A stretch of DNA of 64,000 nucleotides from Eutrophocola sp965662685 (GCA_965662685.1 CBFIIQ010000002.1:1-64000), one strand, 5' to 3'. Positions 8,294 through 18,281 are shown, numbered from the stretch's first letter. Notes: generated from the letters alone by a model not told the origin. Numbers and translations: made by a program.

Positions 8294-9017
8294 TCATTGT
8301 CCCCACAGGTATTGAAACAGACTTAACGCTGCTACTGGTGCAGTCTCATGTCCTCAGGGTTCGTGGTCCAAGGTTTAATCCGAAAAAGCCCTTGTCTTTG
8401 GCAAGGGCTTTTTCATTTTCAGAGATTCCGCCTTCCGGGCCAATTAAAAAGGCAATGGAAATTGGATCCTTAAATTCCTCGAGTTTTCCATGCTGCTCCT
8501 GATCCAGCAGAAATTTATATTGGCAGTTAATCTGGTTCAGCCATTGATGCAGTGATAGCGGTGCCAGGATAACAGGTGGTATTACGCGGCCACTTTGTTC
8601 GCTAGCGCTGATACTGATTTGCTCCCAGTGGGCGTGTTTTTTATCAGCTCTTTTATCATCCAGTTTCACCTCACAGTATTGAGTGAATAGCGGTTGAATT
8701 ATATTCACGCCCAGTTCGGTACTTTTCTGAATAACAAAATCCATACGCTCTCCCCGAGAAATGCCAATCCCCAGGTGGGTTTCAAGAGGGGACTCAGTAC
8801 CGGGGTTTTTACCCTCGCCGAGGCTAACTATTCCGGATTTTTTATTTATCTCTGTGAGTGTCCCGGGAAACTCCATGCCGGATCCATCGAAGGCGATTAA
8901 TGACATTCCGGCTTTCATGCGCAGCACCGTCGCAAGATAGTGGGCACTGCGAGTATCCAGTGAAATCTCGCTATTGGTTTTCAGTGGCTGGGCCAGATAT
9001 ATTCGTGGTATGCGCAT
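8294..9017 (-). CDS. rsmE: 16S rRNA m3U1498 methyltransferase RsmE, frameshifted near the C-terminus
   Basis: Methylates U1498 of 16S rRNA using SAM; SPOUT superfamily. The frame from 9017 gives 223 residues (MRIPRIYLAQ..., FLIGPEGGIS, LNLGPRTLRT) and then stops at 8346, exactly inside the deep trefoil knot. Dropping one base (the A at plus-strand 8348) restores TETAPVAALSLFQYLWGQ, the conserved SAM-binding knot end, with a stop at 8294 and a total of 240 residues, the usual size. Since the lost part is essential for SAM binding, the truncated form would be inactive. An assembly indel is the simplest explanation. Confidence 0.9.
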
Positions 9018-9144
9018 ATTGAGTATTCGAGTTCAGTGTTAAAGCCAAAGAGATATCAGCGATATTATGCCCCAGAGGAAAAGGTTTCTCCTATGCAGAA
9101 AGTCTTGTTATGATCATTTTCGATAAGTTTTTCCAAGGCATTCC

Positions 9145-9879
9145 ATGAACAAGGTTCTTTTCCCTGTTATCTCATTGATTGGGTTTCTCTCTCTGATAAT
9201 GCTTTATCTTGCTGGAGCGGGCTTCAGTGGAGGTAGCTTTGAACTTTCTCAGGCATTTACCTTGTTGCGCTACGCCGCGCTGCTGGGTATCACCAGTACC
9301 GCGCTGGTAATTTTTTACCTGCTCTGGAAGCGTCCAGCAGGTATTCAGATTTTTGTGCTATTTCTTTCTGCGCTGGCTGGTTTGACGGCATTCTATCTGC
9401 CTTATCGGCAGCAGCAAATAGCGAGAACTGTGCCCCCAATTCATGACATTACCACCAGTATTGAAAATCCACCGGCGTTTGTTGCCATTGCTCCTCTTCG
9501 AGCAAGTGCACCTAACCCTGCAGAATATCTGGGCGGGGAAACATCAGACTTACAACGCCAGTTTTATCCTGACATCATGTCCAGGGTTTATATTCAGTCA
9601 AGCGATGAAGTATTTTCTGCAGTTACTGAGGTGGCTCGGGAAATGGGTTGGGAAATAGTGGATGCCGATATTACAGAAGGCAGAGTTGAGGCGACTGACA
9701 CCACTAAATGGTTTGGTTTCAAAGATGATGTAGTGGTACGGATAGTGGCTGGTACTGCTAATTCCACCGTTCTGGATGTGCGCAGTAAATCACGGGTAGG
9801 CCGCAGTGATATTGGCGTTAATGCTAATCGCATCCGGTCTTTCATAACCAGACTTAACAACAAGCTGGGACTGGATTAA
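9145..9879 (+). CDS. Membrane protein with DUF1499 domain
   Basis: 244 residues. Three predicted membrane helices in the first ~95 residues (about 5-27, 38-60, 70-88) are followed by a soluble C-terminal DUF1499 domain with the family signature WFGFKDDVVVRI and DVRSKSRVGRSDIGVNA. Function of DUF1499 is not established; proteins of this architecture are widespread in proteobacteria. Divergent from rsmE with 127 bp between them. Confidence 0.82.
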   Translation: MNKVLFPVISLIGFLSLIMLYLAGAGFSGGSFELSQAFTLLRYAALLGITSTALVIFYLLWKRPAGIQIFVLFLSALAGLTAFYLPYRQQQIARTVPPIHDITTSIENPPAFVAIAPLRASAPNPAEYLGGETSDLQRQFYPDIMSRVYIQSSDEVFSAVTEVAREMGWEIVDADITEGRVEATDTTKWFGFKDDVVVRIVAGTANSTVLDVRSKSRVGRSDIGVNANRIRSFITRLNNKLGLD

Positions 9880-9916
9880 GAATCAGCTCCAGGCTTGATT
9901 CACACCTGGTGTTAAT

Positions 9917-10537
9917 CTAGTCAGGGATATGACCAAGTTTACTGCGTTTGGTCGCCAGGTAAGCCTGATTGTGCGAATTTTCACCGGTAATAATTGGAAT
10001 ACGCAGTGCTGAAATTCCCAGTTTTTGTAAGGCTTCAATTTTGAGTGGATTGTTGGTCATTAGCTCGATATCCGAAACCCCCAGGAAAGAAAATATCGGC
10101 TTGCACATATCATAGCGCCTTTCATCGGCATCGAAGCCAAGGGCCTGGTTAGCTTCCACGGTATCTGCGCCTTCATCCTGTAGCTGGTAGGCGCGTATTT
10201 TATTGCCCAGGCCGATGTTGCGCCCTTCCTGGCGTAAATAAATAATGACACCATTGCCTCTGGTCGCAATACGCTGCATTGCCTCCCTTAGTTGTGAGCC
10301 ACAGTCACAGCGCAGGCTGAATAAGGCATCACCGGTCAGGCATTCCGAATGGATACGGCAAAGCACACGCTCCTCGGCCGCAATATTCCCGTAGACCAGG
10401 GCAATATGTTCCTTTTTGCCATCGGAATCTTCAAATGCATGAATGTCAAAGTCACCGAATGCAGTTGGCAACTTTGAAGAGGAAATAAATTTAACAGTCA
10501 CTGGGGTTGTTGTTCCTGAACTTTTCTGGGCGTGCAC
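9917..10537 (-). CDS. ribA: GTP cyclohydrolase II
   Basis: Opens riboflavin synthesis by converting GTP to 2,5-diamino-6-ribosylamino-pyrimidinone phosphate. 206 residues in the open frame. The zinc site is in RIHSECLTGDALFSLRCDCG (three Cys); YLRQEGRNIGLGNKIRAY and LMTNNPLKIEAL are further signatures. The frame begins with GTG at 10537 without a convincing ribosome site. A second in-frame GTG twelve codons later gives VTVKFISSSKLP, matching the usual N-terminal length, and has AGGA upstream, so it may be the true start. Lies between the DUF1499 gene and the divergent ubiquinone hydroxylase gene. Confidence 0.95.
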   Translation of the reverse strand: MHAQKSSGTTTPVTVKFISSSKLPTAFGDFDIHAFEDSDGKKEHIALVYGNIAAEERVLCRIHSECLTGDALFSLRCDCGSQLREAMQRIATRGNGVIIYLRQEGRNIGLGNKIRAYQLQDEGADTVEANQALGFDADERRYDMCKPIFSFLGVSDIELMTNNPLKIEALQKLGISALRIPIITGENSHNQAYLATKRSKLGHIPD

Positions 10538-10625
10538 TTTACCAGAAATCCGCCTGAAGCGGTTAATTTATCAGCGTGAATACCGCATAATTCACCCCCC
10601 TAAATAAATATTCGTATAAACCTGA

Positions 10626-11876
10626 ATGATGAAAAGCCGGGATCTAAAGAACGTAGATATTGTGATAGCTGGCGCGGGCCCGGTCGGGCTTGCTGCTGCC
10701 TGTTCGCTTGCGGGGACTGGCCTGCAGATTTTACTTATTGATGCTGGTGAGGAAGCCTTAACTCTGGATGGAATCAGAAAAAATGCCGATCAAGCAGAGT
10801 TTGATGCTCGTGTCAGTGCTCTCACAGTGTCAAGTCAGGCAATGCTTGAACAGCTAGGCGTTTGGGAGTTAATGCAATCGGTCAGGGTTTGCCCTTACCG
10901 CGATATGGTTGTTTGGGACGGGGAAGGTACTGGCTCAATACATTTTGCTGCTGCAGAACTGCATGCTGAATCACTGGGACATATTGTTGAGAACCGGTTA
11001 ATTAACGCAGCTCTATATGAGCGGGCAAAATTATCTCCTCAAATAAGTACGTTACACAATACAAAGATCGATGCTGTTATCGCCAGCGACAAGCCAGATG
11101 AGCATCCTGTTATGATGACGTTGGCAAATGGCGATAATGTGGCGGCAAGATTACTGATTGGTGCTGATGGCGGGAACTCATTTATTCGCGAGCAGTCTGG
11201 TTTCAAGGTTCGCCAATGGGAATATGGCCACAAAGCTCTGGTTACAACAGTGAAAACCGAATTAGGCCATCAATTCACCGCGCATCAGCGCTTTATGAAG
11301 ACCGGTCCCCTGGCATTCCTGCCGCTATATCTGGCAACAGCTAAAAAAGCAGAGCAACAGTATTGCTCGATTGTCTGGTCCTGTGTCACAGAGGAGGCAG
11401 ACGCCTTGATTGCGCTGGATGATAACGATTTCATGCAGCGTCTGGGCGAGGCGTTTGAGTTCAGGCTAGGTAGAATTCTCGAAATTGATGACAGGGCCTC
11501 CTTTCCCCTGTGGCAACGTCATGCTACAGATTATGTGCAGGACAATATAGCCTTGATAGGAGATGCGGCCCACAGCATCCATCCTTTGGCCGGGCAGGGA
11601 GTCAACATGGGTTTCGCTGACGTTGAGGTGCTCTCAGAGGTGATTTCCAAGGCATTGATGAAGGGAGAAGACTTTGCCTGCCATCAGACGCTGAGTCGTT
11701 ACCAGCGCGCGAGAAAAGGTCAGAACATGGCGATGATGGCAGTAATGGAAGGCTTTAAACGCCTGTTTGGATCTGATGATCCCGGATTGACATGGCTGCG
11801 TAATAGTGGCCTGAAGCTCACTGATAACCTGCCCGTGGTCAAAAAACAGTTAATGCGTCAGGCAATGGGCCTGTGA
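10626..11876 (+). CDS. FAD-dependent ubiquinone biosynthesis hydroxylase (UbiH/UbiF/UbiI family)
   Basis: Aerobic flavin monooxygenase of 416 residues that hydroxylates a ubiquinone precursor ring. Motifs in order: Rossmann VIAGAGPVGLAAACSL, DARVSALTVSSQAML, the family-specific VWDGEGTGSIHF and LGHIVENRLI, LIGADGGNS (second FAD motif), and LIGDAAHSIHPLAGQGVNMG (ribityl binding). The sequence does not by itself separate UbiF, UbiH and UbiI; the AAELHAESLGHIVEN region is most like UbiF/UbiI. ATG 10626 with a second Met immediately after. Confidence 0.88.
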   Translation: MMKSRDLKNVDIVIAGAGPVGLAAACSLAGTGLQILLIDAGEEALTLDGIRKNADQAEFDARVSALTVSSQAMLEQLGVWELMQSVRVCPYRDMVVWDGEGTGSIHFAAAELHAESLGHIVENRLINAALYERAKLSPQISTLHNTKIDAVIASDKPDEHPVMMTLANGDNVAARLLIGADGGNSFIREQSGFKVRQWEYGHKALVTTVKTELGHQFTAHQRFMKTGPLAFLPLYLATAKKAEQQYCSIVWSCVTEEADALIALDDNDFMQRLGEAFEFRLGRILEIDDRASFPLWQRHATDYVQDNIALIGDAAHSIHPLAGQGVNMGFADVEVLSEVISKALMKGEDFACHQTLSRYQRARKGQNMAMMAVMEGFKRLFGSDDPGLTWLRNSGLKLTDNLPVVKKQLMRQAMGL

Positions 11877-11933
11877 AGCTGTAATTGCCGGCTTGAAAGC
11901 ATTTTGGGTAATGATCAATAATCTTGCCTTTCT

Positions 11934-11954
11934 AAATGATAATAATTATCATTT
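11934..11954 (+). promoter_or_regulatory. Fur box (perfect 10-1-10 palindrome)
   Basis: Half-site AAATGATAAT at 11934-11943, one central A, and its exact reverse complement ATTATCATTT at 11945-11954. This matches the Fur consensus of GATAAT-type hexamers and lies 25 bp before the start of the iron-binding lipoprotein gene. Predicts iron-dependent repression of the two transporter genes. Confidence 0.88.
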
Positions 11955-11978
11955 GCGCCCCATCACGAGGAACTTATA

Positions 11979-13073
11979 ATGTATCGGGCAACCAATCGGT
12001 TTTATTTTTTATTGTTGCTGCTAATCCCTGTCGCTTGCTCGGATCCAGCCTCTTCGCCAGAGAATGGCAATGATAGCGTCATGGCAGAAGAAACACTGCA
12101 GCAGTCTGCAGCAGGGTCACTGCCGGATCAGGAGATAACAGGACCTGTCATTGTTTACTCATCACGCCAGGAGCATCTCATCAAGCCCCTGTTCGATCGT
12201 TTTACTGAAGAAACGGGCATCGAAGTTCAATACCAGACTGGTGAAGATGGGCCGCTTATAGCGCGCTTGCAGGCGGAAGGAAAACAGACCTTTGCCGATG
12301 TGTTATATACAGTGGATGCAGGCAATCTCTGGTCAGCGGCTGAAAAAGGCTTGCTGACACCGATACAGTCTGCGGTTCTGGAAAGTAATATCCCCTCACA
12401 TCTGCGCGATCCACAAAACCGCTGGTTTGGTCTGTCTGTACGGGCGCGTACCATAGCCTATTCAACCGAACGCGTGGATCCAGCCTTACTGAGTACCTAT
12501 GAAGCGTTGGCTGATGACCAATGGCACGGCAAGCTCTGCCTGCGCACCTCGCGTAAGGTCTATAACATGTCTTTGGTTGCGACCATGATTGAACGCCTGG
12601 GTAAGGAAGCGACCCAGGAAATTGTAGAAGGGTGGGTAGATAACCTGGCGACGCGCGTATTTAGCAGTGATGCCTTGTTGATAGAAGCTATTGCTGCAGG
12701 CCAGTGCGATGTTGGTCTGGTCAATACCTATTATCTAGGGCAATTACAGAGTGATGATCCGGATATTCCGGTTGCGTTGTTCTGGGCTAACCAGGAATCA
12801 AGTGGCGTACATGTCAACATATCGGGGGCAGGTGTCACTCAATATGCAAAAAATCCACTGGCTGCTCAACGGTTACTTGAATGGCTTTCCACTGAAGAAC
12901 CTCAAACCATGTTTTCAGCATTAAACCTGGAATACCCCGCCAACCCTGCGATAGAGCCGGTCGACCTTGTTGCCAGTTGGGGAGCATACAGGCAGGACAG
13001 TTTAAATGTGGAAGTAGCAGGTCGCCTGCAATCTGAAGCGGTCATGTTGATGGACCGTGCGGATTACCGCTAG
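11979..13073 (+). CDS. Ferric iron ABC transporter substrate-binding lipoprotein (FbpA/FutA type)
   Basis: Periplasmic Fe(III)-binding protein, 364 residues. N-terminal hydrophobic segment LLLLLIPVACS points to lipidation at Cys20, although Pro at -3 is unusual for a lipobox. Mature part starts with an acidic linker, then VIVYSSRQEHLIKPLFDRF, the typical FbpA opening. The paired iron-ligand tyrosines are Y251-Y252 in VGLVNTYYLGQL. A Fur box lies just upstream and the permease gene starts 7 bp downstream. The AACTTATAATG start context has GAGGAAC at a suitable distance. Confidence 0.93.
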   Translation: MYRATNRFYFLLLLLIPVACSDPASSPENGNDSVMAEETLQQSAAGSLPDQEITGPVIVYSSRQEHLIKPLFDRFTEETGIEVQYQTGEDGPLIARLQAEGKQTFADVLYTVDAGNLWSAAEKGLLTPIQSAVLESNIPSHLRDPQNRWFGLSVRARTIAYSTERVDPALLSTYEALADDQWHGKLCLRTSRKVYNMSLVATMIERLGKEATQEIVEGWVDNLATRVFSSDALLIEAIAAGQCDVGLVNTYYLGQLQSDDPDIPVALFWANQESSGVHVNISGAGVTQYAKNPLAAQRLLEWLSTEEPQTMFSALNLEYPANPAIEPVDLVASWGAYRQDSLNVEVAGRLQSEAVMLMDRADYR

Positions 13074-13079
13074 GAATCT

Positions 13080-14702
13080 ATGATGAACTCAATGCTGTCG
13101 AGTGGCAGCTGGTTATGGCGGGGTCTCGCTCTTTTTGCCGCTGCTGTGGTGATTTTTCCGCTGCTGATTATCCTTGCCCAATGGGCAACTATTGGCACTG
13201 GTGAGCAGGCAATCTGGCAGCATTTGTTTGAAACCAAGCTGGATCGCCTCGCCATTAATACTCTGATACTGGTTCTTGGTGTGGGAACGGGTGTTGTTTG
13301 CCTTGGGGTAAGCCTGGCCTGGCTGACTACCCTTTGTGATTTCCCCGGACGCCGTTTTTTTGAATGGGCCCTGATGCTGCCTCTTGCGATACCGGGTTAT
13401 GTGATGGCTTTTGTCTTCCTTGGTATCATGAACTTTTCCGGTCCGGTTCAAACCTTGTTGCGTAAACGCCTGGGCCCGGATATCTGGTTTCCAGACGTTC
13501 AGGGCGCAACGGGCGTCATCATAATCCTAAGTCTCGTCCTCTACCCCTATGTATATATGTTGGCCCGCAGTGCATTTTTGAATCAGGGGCGTAACCTGAT
13601 TGATGCAGGACGTATATTGGGTTTAAGCCGCCAGCAGGCATTTTTCAGAGTTGTTATCCCTGTTGCACGTCCGGCCATTATTGCTGGCCTGGCCCTCGCC
13701 CTGATGGAAACTCTGGCTGATTTCGGTGCAGTCTCCGTGTTCAACTATGACACCTTCACAACCGCTATTTACAACGCCTGGTATGGTCTGTTCAACCTTA
13801 CTGTCGCAGCCCAACTGGCGTCACTGTTACTGTTGTTTGTCGGTGTAACCCTGATACTGGAAAAACAATCCCGTCACCATGCCCGTTATACCCAGGACGG
13901 CGCGAATCGGAGCAAATCTGATTACCGCTTATCAGGCCGTTCTGCTTTGGTGGCAAGTGTCTATTGCTCAGTAATCTTATTCATCGCTTTCCTGCTGCCT
14001 TTAGTACAGTTGACGGCATGGATGCTGGAAGCCGGTTTTGCTGAACAGGATGGGCGTTTTCTTGGCTTTCTCGGTCATACACTGGGCCTTGGTGCCAGCG
14101 CTGGAATGCTTGCTGTGGTCGTGGCTATGCTGTTGGCTTTTGTGAAACGCTTGCCGGGATCAGCCTTCACCCAACGCATAAGTGAGATTTCCATTCGTTT
14201 GGCGACTCTCGGCTATGCATTGCCCGGGTCCGTGTTAGCTGTAGGGATAATGCTTGGATTTACCTATCTTGACCGTACGCTGGGAACGCTGTTTTATGGC
14301 TCAGTTTTTGCGCTTGTTATCGCCTATTGCTGTCGTTTTCTGGCCGTCGCCTATGCGCCAATAGATGCTGGTCTGGAGCAAGTGAAACCCTCAGTGATCG
14401 ATGCCGCTCGCAGCCTTGGTGCCAGGCCAGGACGTCTGCTCAGACAGATATATATTCCATTACTGCGCCCAGGCCTCATTACTGCTTTTACCATAGTCTT
14501 TGTGGATGTAATGAAGGAAATGCCAGCGACCCTGATCATGCGTCCATTTGGCTGGGATACGCTTGCTGTCAGAATTTACAGCATGACCGCTGAAGGTCAG
14601 TGGGAGCGCGCTGCACTGCCGGCGGTAACCCTTATTGCCATTGGTCTGGTGCCGGTATATTTGTTAATTCGTAATGCCCGGGGTGGGCAACACAGGGGTT
14701 GA
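13080..14702 (+). CDS. Ferric iron ABC transporter permease (FbpB type, fused two-domain)
   Basis: 540 residues with about twelve predicted membrane helices in two halves, as in FbpB. Each half carries an EAA loop for the ATPase: residues near RILGLSRQQAFFRVVIPVAR in the first and ARSLGARPGRLLRQIYIPLL in the second. Start ATG at 13080 (a second ATG follows directly). Transcribed with the binding protein under the Fur box. The ATPase (FbpC) is not encoded next to it: the next gene on the strand is gcvH, so the ATP-hydrolysing subunit must be supplied from elsewhere. Confidence 0.93.
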   Translation: MMNSMLSSGSWLWRGLALFAAAVVIFPLLIILAQWATIGTGEQAIWQHLFETKLDRLAINTLILVLGVGTGVVCLGVSLAWLTTLCDFPGRRFFEWALMLPLAIPGYVMAFVFLGIMNFSGPVQTLLRKRLGPDIWFPDVQGATGVIIILSLVLYPYVYMLARSAFLNQGRNLIDAGRILGLSRQQAFFRVVIPVARPAIIAGLALALMETLADFGAVSVFNYDTFTTAIYNAWYGLFNLTVAAQLASLLLLFVGVTLILEKQSRHHARYTQDGANRSKSDYRLSGRSALVASVYCSVILFIAFLLPLVQLTAWMLEAGFAEQDGRFLGFLGHTLGLGASAGMLAVVVAMLLAFVKRLPGSAFTQRISEISIRLATLGYALPGSVLAVGIMLGFTYLDRTLGTLFYGSVFALVIAYCCRFLAVAYAPIDAGLEQVKPSVIDAARSLGARPGRLLRQIYIPLLRPGLITAFTIVFVDVMKEMPATLIMRPFGWDTLAVRIYSMTAEGQWERAALPAVTLIAIGLVPVYLLIRNARGGQHRG

Positions 14703-14842
14703 AGCTCGTCACATTTCCATCTTGCAGGATGACCGGCTCTTACTTATGATGCAGTCATGTCAAAGCGTCATGACCGACAATACAGGTCGGATCTGGCGAG
14801 TAGAAACTGGCATTAAATGTCAGTGTTGCAGAGGAATTGAAT

Positions 14843-15229
14843 GTGAGTGAGTCACGAGAAGATCTGTATTACGCCTCTTCCCATGAATGGGTCAAACCAG
14901 GGGAAGACGGTGTTGCCACAGTTGGAATCAGCGATTATGCCCAGAGTGAACTGGGTGATGTCGTGTTTGTTGAACTACCTGACGTTAACAGTGAGGTATC
15001 AGCGCATGATGAAGTCAGCGTCGTTGAATCTGTCAAAACCGCTTCGGATATTTATGCACCGGTTTCCGGTGAAATTCTGGCAGTAAATTCGCTGCTTGAA
15101 GATAGTCCGGAGACCATCAATTCCTCGCCTTATGACGATGGCTGGATTTTTAAAATCCGCATGAGTAACGAAGAGGAGCTTAAAGAGCTGCTTGGTGCCG
15201 AGGAGTACAGGGAACGCTGCGAAAGCTAG
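14843..15229 (+). CDS. gcvH: Glycine cleavage system H protein
   Basis: Lipoyl carrier of the glycine cleavage complex. From GTG 14843, seven bases after GAGGA (14831-14835), it is 128 residues; a TTG at 14837 is in frame but too close to the ribosome site. Lipoylation motif VVESVKTASDIYAPVSG with lipoyl-Lys65, the same position as in E. coli. YSSHEW-type N-terminus (YYASSHEWVK) and the GWIFKIRM segment confirm the family. gcvT and gcvP are not in the neighbourhood; 140 bp separate it from the permease gene and no glycine riboswitch is seen there. Confidence 0.95.
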   Translation: MSESREDLYYASSHEWVKPGEDGVATVGISDYAQSELGDVVFVELPDVNSEVSAHDEVSVVESVKTASDIYAPVSGEILAVNSLLEDSPETINSSPYDDGWIFKIRMSNEEELKELLGAEEYRERCES

Positions 15230-15352
15230 CTGCGGCTGAATTCGTATCTTGCCACTCTTAACAGGGTGGTCCCTGGGAAAAAACGTTAATTTGATTTTGG
15301 TTGATGCCTGACAATTTTGCTGCGCCATGGCCAAAAAACGGTAGTGATAAAC

Positions 15353-15877
15353 GTGATAGATTCTGATGGTTTCAGGCCCAATGTGGGCATAATTATTTTC
15401 AATGAGAAAGGCCAGTTGCTCTGGGCGAAACGCCTTGGGCAGGATGCATGGCAATTTCCCCAGGGCGGTGTCCAGCTGGATGAGTCGCCTGATCAGGCTG
15501 CATTCAGAGAACTGAATGAAGAGGTTGGCCTCGCACAGGAAGACGTCGAAATAATTGCCAGCACAGAAAAATGGCTACGTTACCGGCTACCCAGGCATTT
15601 GATACGACATAATTCCCACCCTGTCTGTATCGGACAAAAACAGAAATGGTATCTGATGAGATTATTATCAGATACGGAAAAAATCCGCTTTGATATGGGC
15701 GAAAAACCTGAGTTTGATCACTGGCGCTGGGTAAGTTACTGGTATCCGGTAAACCAGGTGGTGTCATTCAAGCGCAAGGTATACAGAAAAGCGCTGGGAG
15801 AATTAATCCACCCATTCAAGGTAGCCTTGCAGGAAATCAATATCGAGCACAACAACCAACAGGAAACGGGTTCCTGA
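15353..15877 (+). CDS. rppH: RNA pyrophosphohydrolase RppH
   Basis: Nudix hydrolase that removes pyrophosphate from mRNA 5' ends and starts RNase E-dependent decay. GTG 15353 gives 174 residues beginning VIDSDGFRPNVGIIIF, aligning with the usual MIDDDGYRPNVGI; the frame continues upstream to TTG 15317 but those residues are not conserved. Nudix box GGVQLDESPDQAAFRELNEEVG fits GX5EX7REUXEEXGU (quoted in two parts: GGVQLDES and FRELNEEVGL). WQFPQGG and FDHWRWVSYWYP are RppH-specific. Eight bases precede ptsP, an order conserved in gammaproteobacteria. Confidence 0.95.
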   Translation: MIDSDGFRPNVGIIIFNEKGQLLWAKRLGQDAWQFPQGGVQLDESPDQAAFRELNEEVGLAQEDVEIIASTEKWLRYRLPRHLIRHNSHPVCIGQKQKWYLMRLLSDTEKIRFDMGEKPEFDHWRWVSYWYPVNQVVSFKRKVYRKALGELIHPFKVALQEINIEHNNQQETGS

Positions 15878-15884
15878 GCATCTT

Positions 15885-18159
15885 ATGCTAGAAACTTTAC
15901 GCAGCATCATTCAGGAAGTGAATGAGGCAACGGATCTTAATGCCTCACTGGAGATTATTGTCCGCCGGGTGCAAAAGGCAATGGATACCCGTGTCTGCAC
16001 TGTTTACCTTCTGGATCATAACCTCGGCCGCTATGTCCTCATGGCGAGCAAGGGTCTGGACGCCTCTTCGGTAGGTAAGGCCAGCCTGGCTCCGGAAGAA
16101 GGGCTGGTGGGTCTGGTCGCCCAGCGCGCCGAACCGGTAAACCTGGAACATGCCTCATCCCATCCTCGATACTTTTATATTCCTGAAACGCGCGAAGAAG
16201 AATTTGAATCATTTCTTGGCGTGCCGGTTATTCACCACCGTGAGGTATTGGGCGTACTTGTTGTTCAGCAAGCTGAAGTACGGGCGTTTGATGCAGAAGA
16301 GGAAGCTTTTCTTATTACCCTGTCAGCCCAGCTGGCTGGCATCATTGCCAATGAAGAAGCTCGTGGGGCCGTCACCGGTTTCAGTCCTACCGGGCTAAAA
16401 ACAACAGATGCCAGTTTTGAAGGTGTGCCGGGGGCACCGGGCGTTGTGATTGCCGAGGCAATTACCGTTTTTCCGCCTGCAGACCTCAGTGTTATTCCCA
16501 AACGCAAGGTCGAGGATATCGACAGGGAAATAGCCTTTTTCAATGAATGCCTTAACGCAGTAAGAATAGATATCAGTGAGCTGAAGATGAAAATCAAGTC
16601 TCAGCTGCGCCCTGAAGAACGTGAACTGTTTGATGCCTACCTGCATATGCTCAGTGACAATGCCCTGGGAGCGGAAGTAGATTGCCCGTATCAAGGAAGG
16701 TAGCTGGGCACAGGGTGCTTTGGCCAAGGTAGCTCGAGATCATGTGCGTAATCTTGAGCATATGGATGATGATTACCTGCGTGAACGTGCCACTGACATC
16801 AAGGATTTATGTTCCCGTGTGCTTTTCTATTTGCAGGATAAAGAGCAAAAAAACCGCAAATATCCCGAGCGCTGTATTCTGGTAAGCGAGGAGTTATCAG
16901 CGGCAATGTTGGCTGAAGTGCCAAAAGAAAATCTTGTCGGCATTGTATCTTCAAAAGGATCTGGACACTCCCATGTGGCGATTCTGGCTCGCGCTATGAG
17001 CATCCCGGCGGCCATGGGTCTCCAGGATCTGCCTTTTTCCGAGCTGGATGGTAAAGAGATTATTCTCGATGGCTATAACGGCCGGGTTTACAGTAATCCT
17101 TCTGATGAATTGCGTGAACGCTTTCTGGAAATTGTTCGTGAAGAAGAGCAACTCTCCGAGGGACTGGAGTCTATCAAGGAGCTGCCCTGTGAAACCCTCG
17201 ATGGGCACAGGGTCGAGTTGTGGGTGAATACCGGCTTGATGACTGATGTGCTGCGTTCCAAGGAGCGAGGTGCTGAAGGGATCGGGCTTTTTAGAACTGA
17301 AGTGCCTTTCCTCCTGCGCGACCGATTCCCCACTGAACGTGAGCAAACGGATATTTATCGCCAGCAGCTGGAAGCCTTTCATCCCAAGACTGTCACCATG
17401 CGCACGCTGGATATCGGCGGTGACAAGCCTCTGCCTTATTTCCCCATCAAGGAAGAAAATCCATTCCTGGGATGGCGGGGAATCCGAGTCAGTATGGATC
17501 ACCCTGAAATTTTTATCGGCCAGGTACGTGCAATGATCAAGGCCAGCGCCGGACTGGATAACCTGCAGATCATGCTGCCGATGATTAGTAATATGCAGGA
17601 GGTTGACGATTCTGTTCGCCTGATCAAGCGAGCCTATCAGGAGATTGTTGAAGAGGGCATAACGGTGGTCAAGCCCAGTATCGGAGTAATGATTGAAATT
17701 CCTGCGCTGATGTACCAGGTTGAGGCATTGTCCAGACGCGTCGATTTTATCTCTGTTGGCAGTAATGATCTGAGTCAGTACCTGCTGGCAATTGACAGAA
17801 ATAACCCACGCGTATCAGGAATTTATTCAACGATGCATCCCTCTGTATTACGTGCCCTGAAACAGATTGCGGATGATGTTCACAGAGTCAATATGCGGCT
17901 GAGTATTTGTGGTGAAATGGCTGGTAATCCCGGCGCCGCAGTCCTGCTGATGGCCATGGGTTATGAAGTACTTTCCATGAATGCCACCAGCCTGTTAAAG
18001 GTGAAATCAGTAGTGCGCAACGTGACTTTCCAGCAGGCCAGGGAACTATTGGAAAAAGTACTGGCAGAAGATGATACCGAGTCAGTCAAGGCGCTTGTGG
18101 ATATTGAACTTTATAATGCTGGCGTTGACAGACTGTTGCGTACCTCAAGCAATAGTTAG
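15885..18159 (+). CDS. ptsP: PEP-protein phosphotransferase PtsP (EI-Ntr), frameshifted
   Basis: First enzyme of the nitrogen-related PTS; phosphorylates NPr from PEP. N-terminal GAF domain (about 1-165), then the EI helical domain, the swivelling His domain (GSGHSHVAILARAMSIPAA) and the PEP-binding barrel (GLFRTEVPFL, RTLDIGGDKPLPYF, FISVGSNDLSQYLLAIDR, LSICGEMAGNP). The frame from 15885 stops at 16703; skipping one base (extra G at about 16680) continues as IARIKEGSWAQGALAKVARD into the frame that ends at 18159. Corrected length is 757 residues, close to E. coli PtsP (748). A single-base assembly insertion is most likely. Confidence 0.92.
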
Positions 18160-18281
18160 GCACTGCACTATTTCCTTTTGGCTGTATTTTGGTAAAAATC
18201 CTGCGCCAAAAAAGTTATACTTTCAGCCCAGATTCCACCCGCTTGATTTCAGAACCACGAAGCTAACCCAGGCCTCACAGT

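Noticed and set aside
14703..14842. Possible glycine riboswitch before gcvH
   Set aside because: No paired aptamer core motifs or matching stems are visible in the 140 bp; the inverted segments around GTCATGAC are short and unrelated.
16660..16720. Programmed ribosomal frameshift in ptsP
   Set aside because: No slippery heptamer or downstream structure, and programmed shifts are not known for this family; a single-base error explains the data better.
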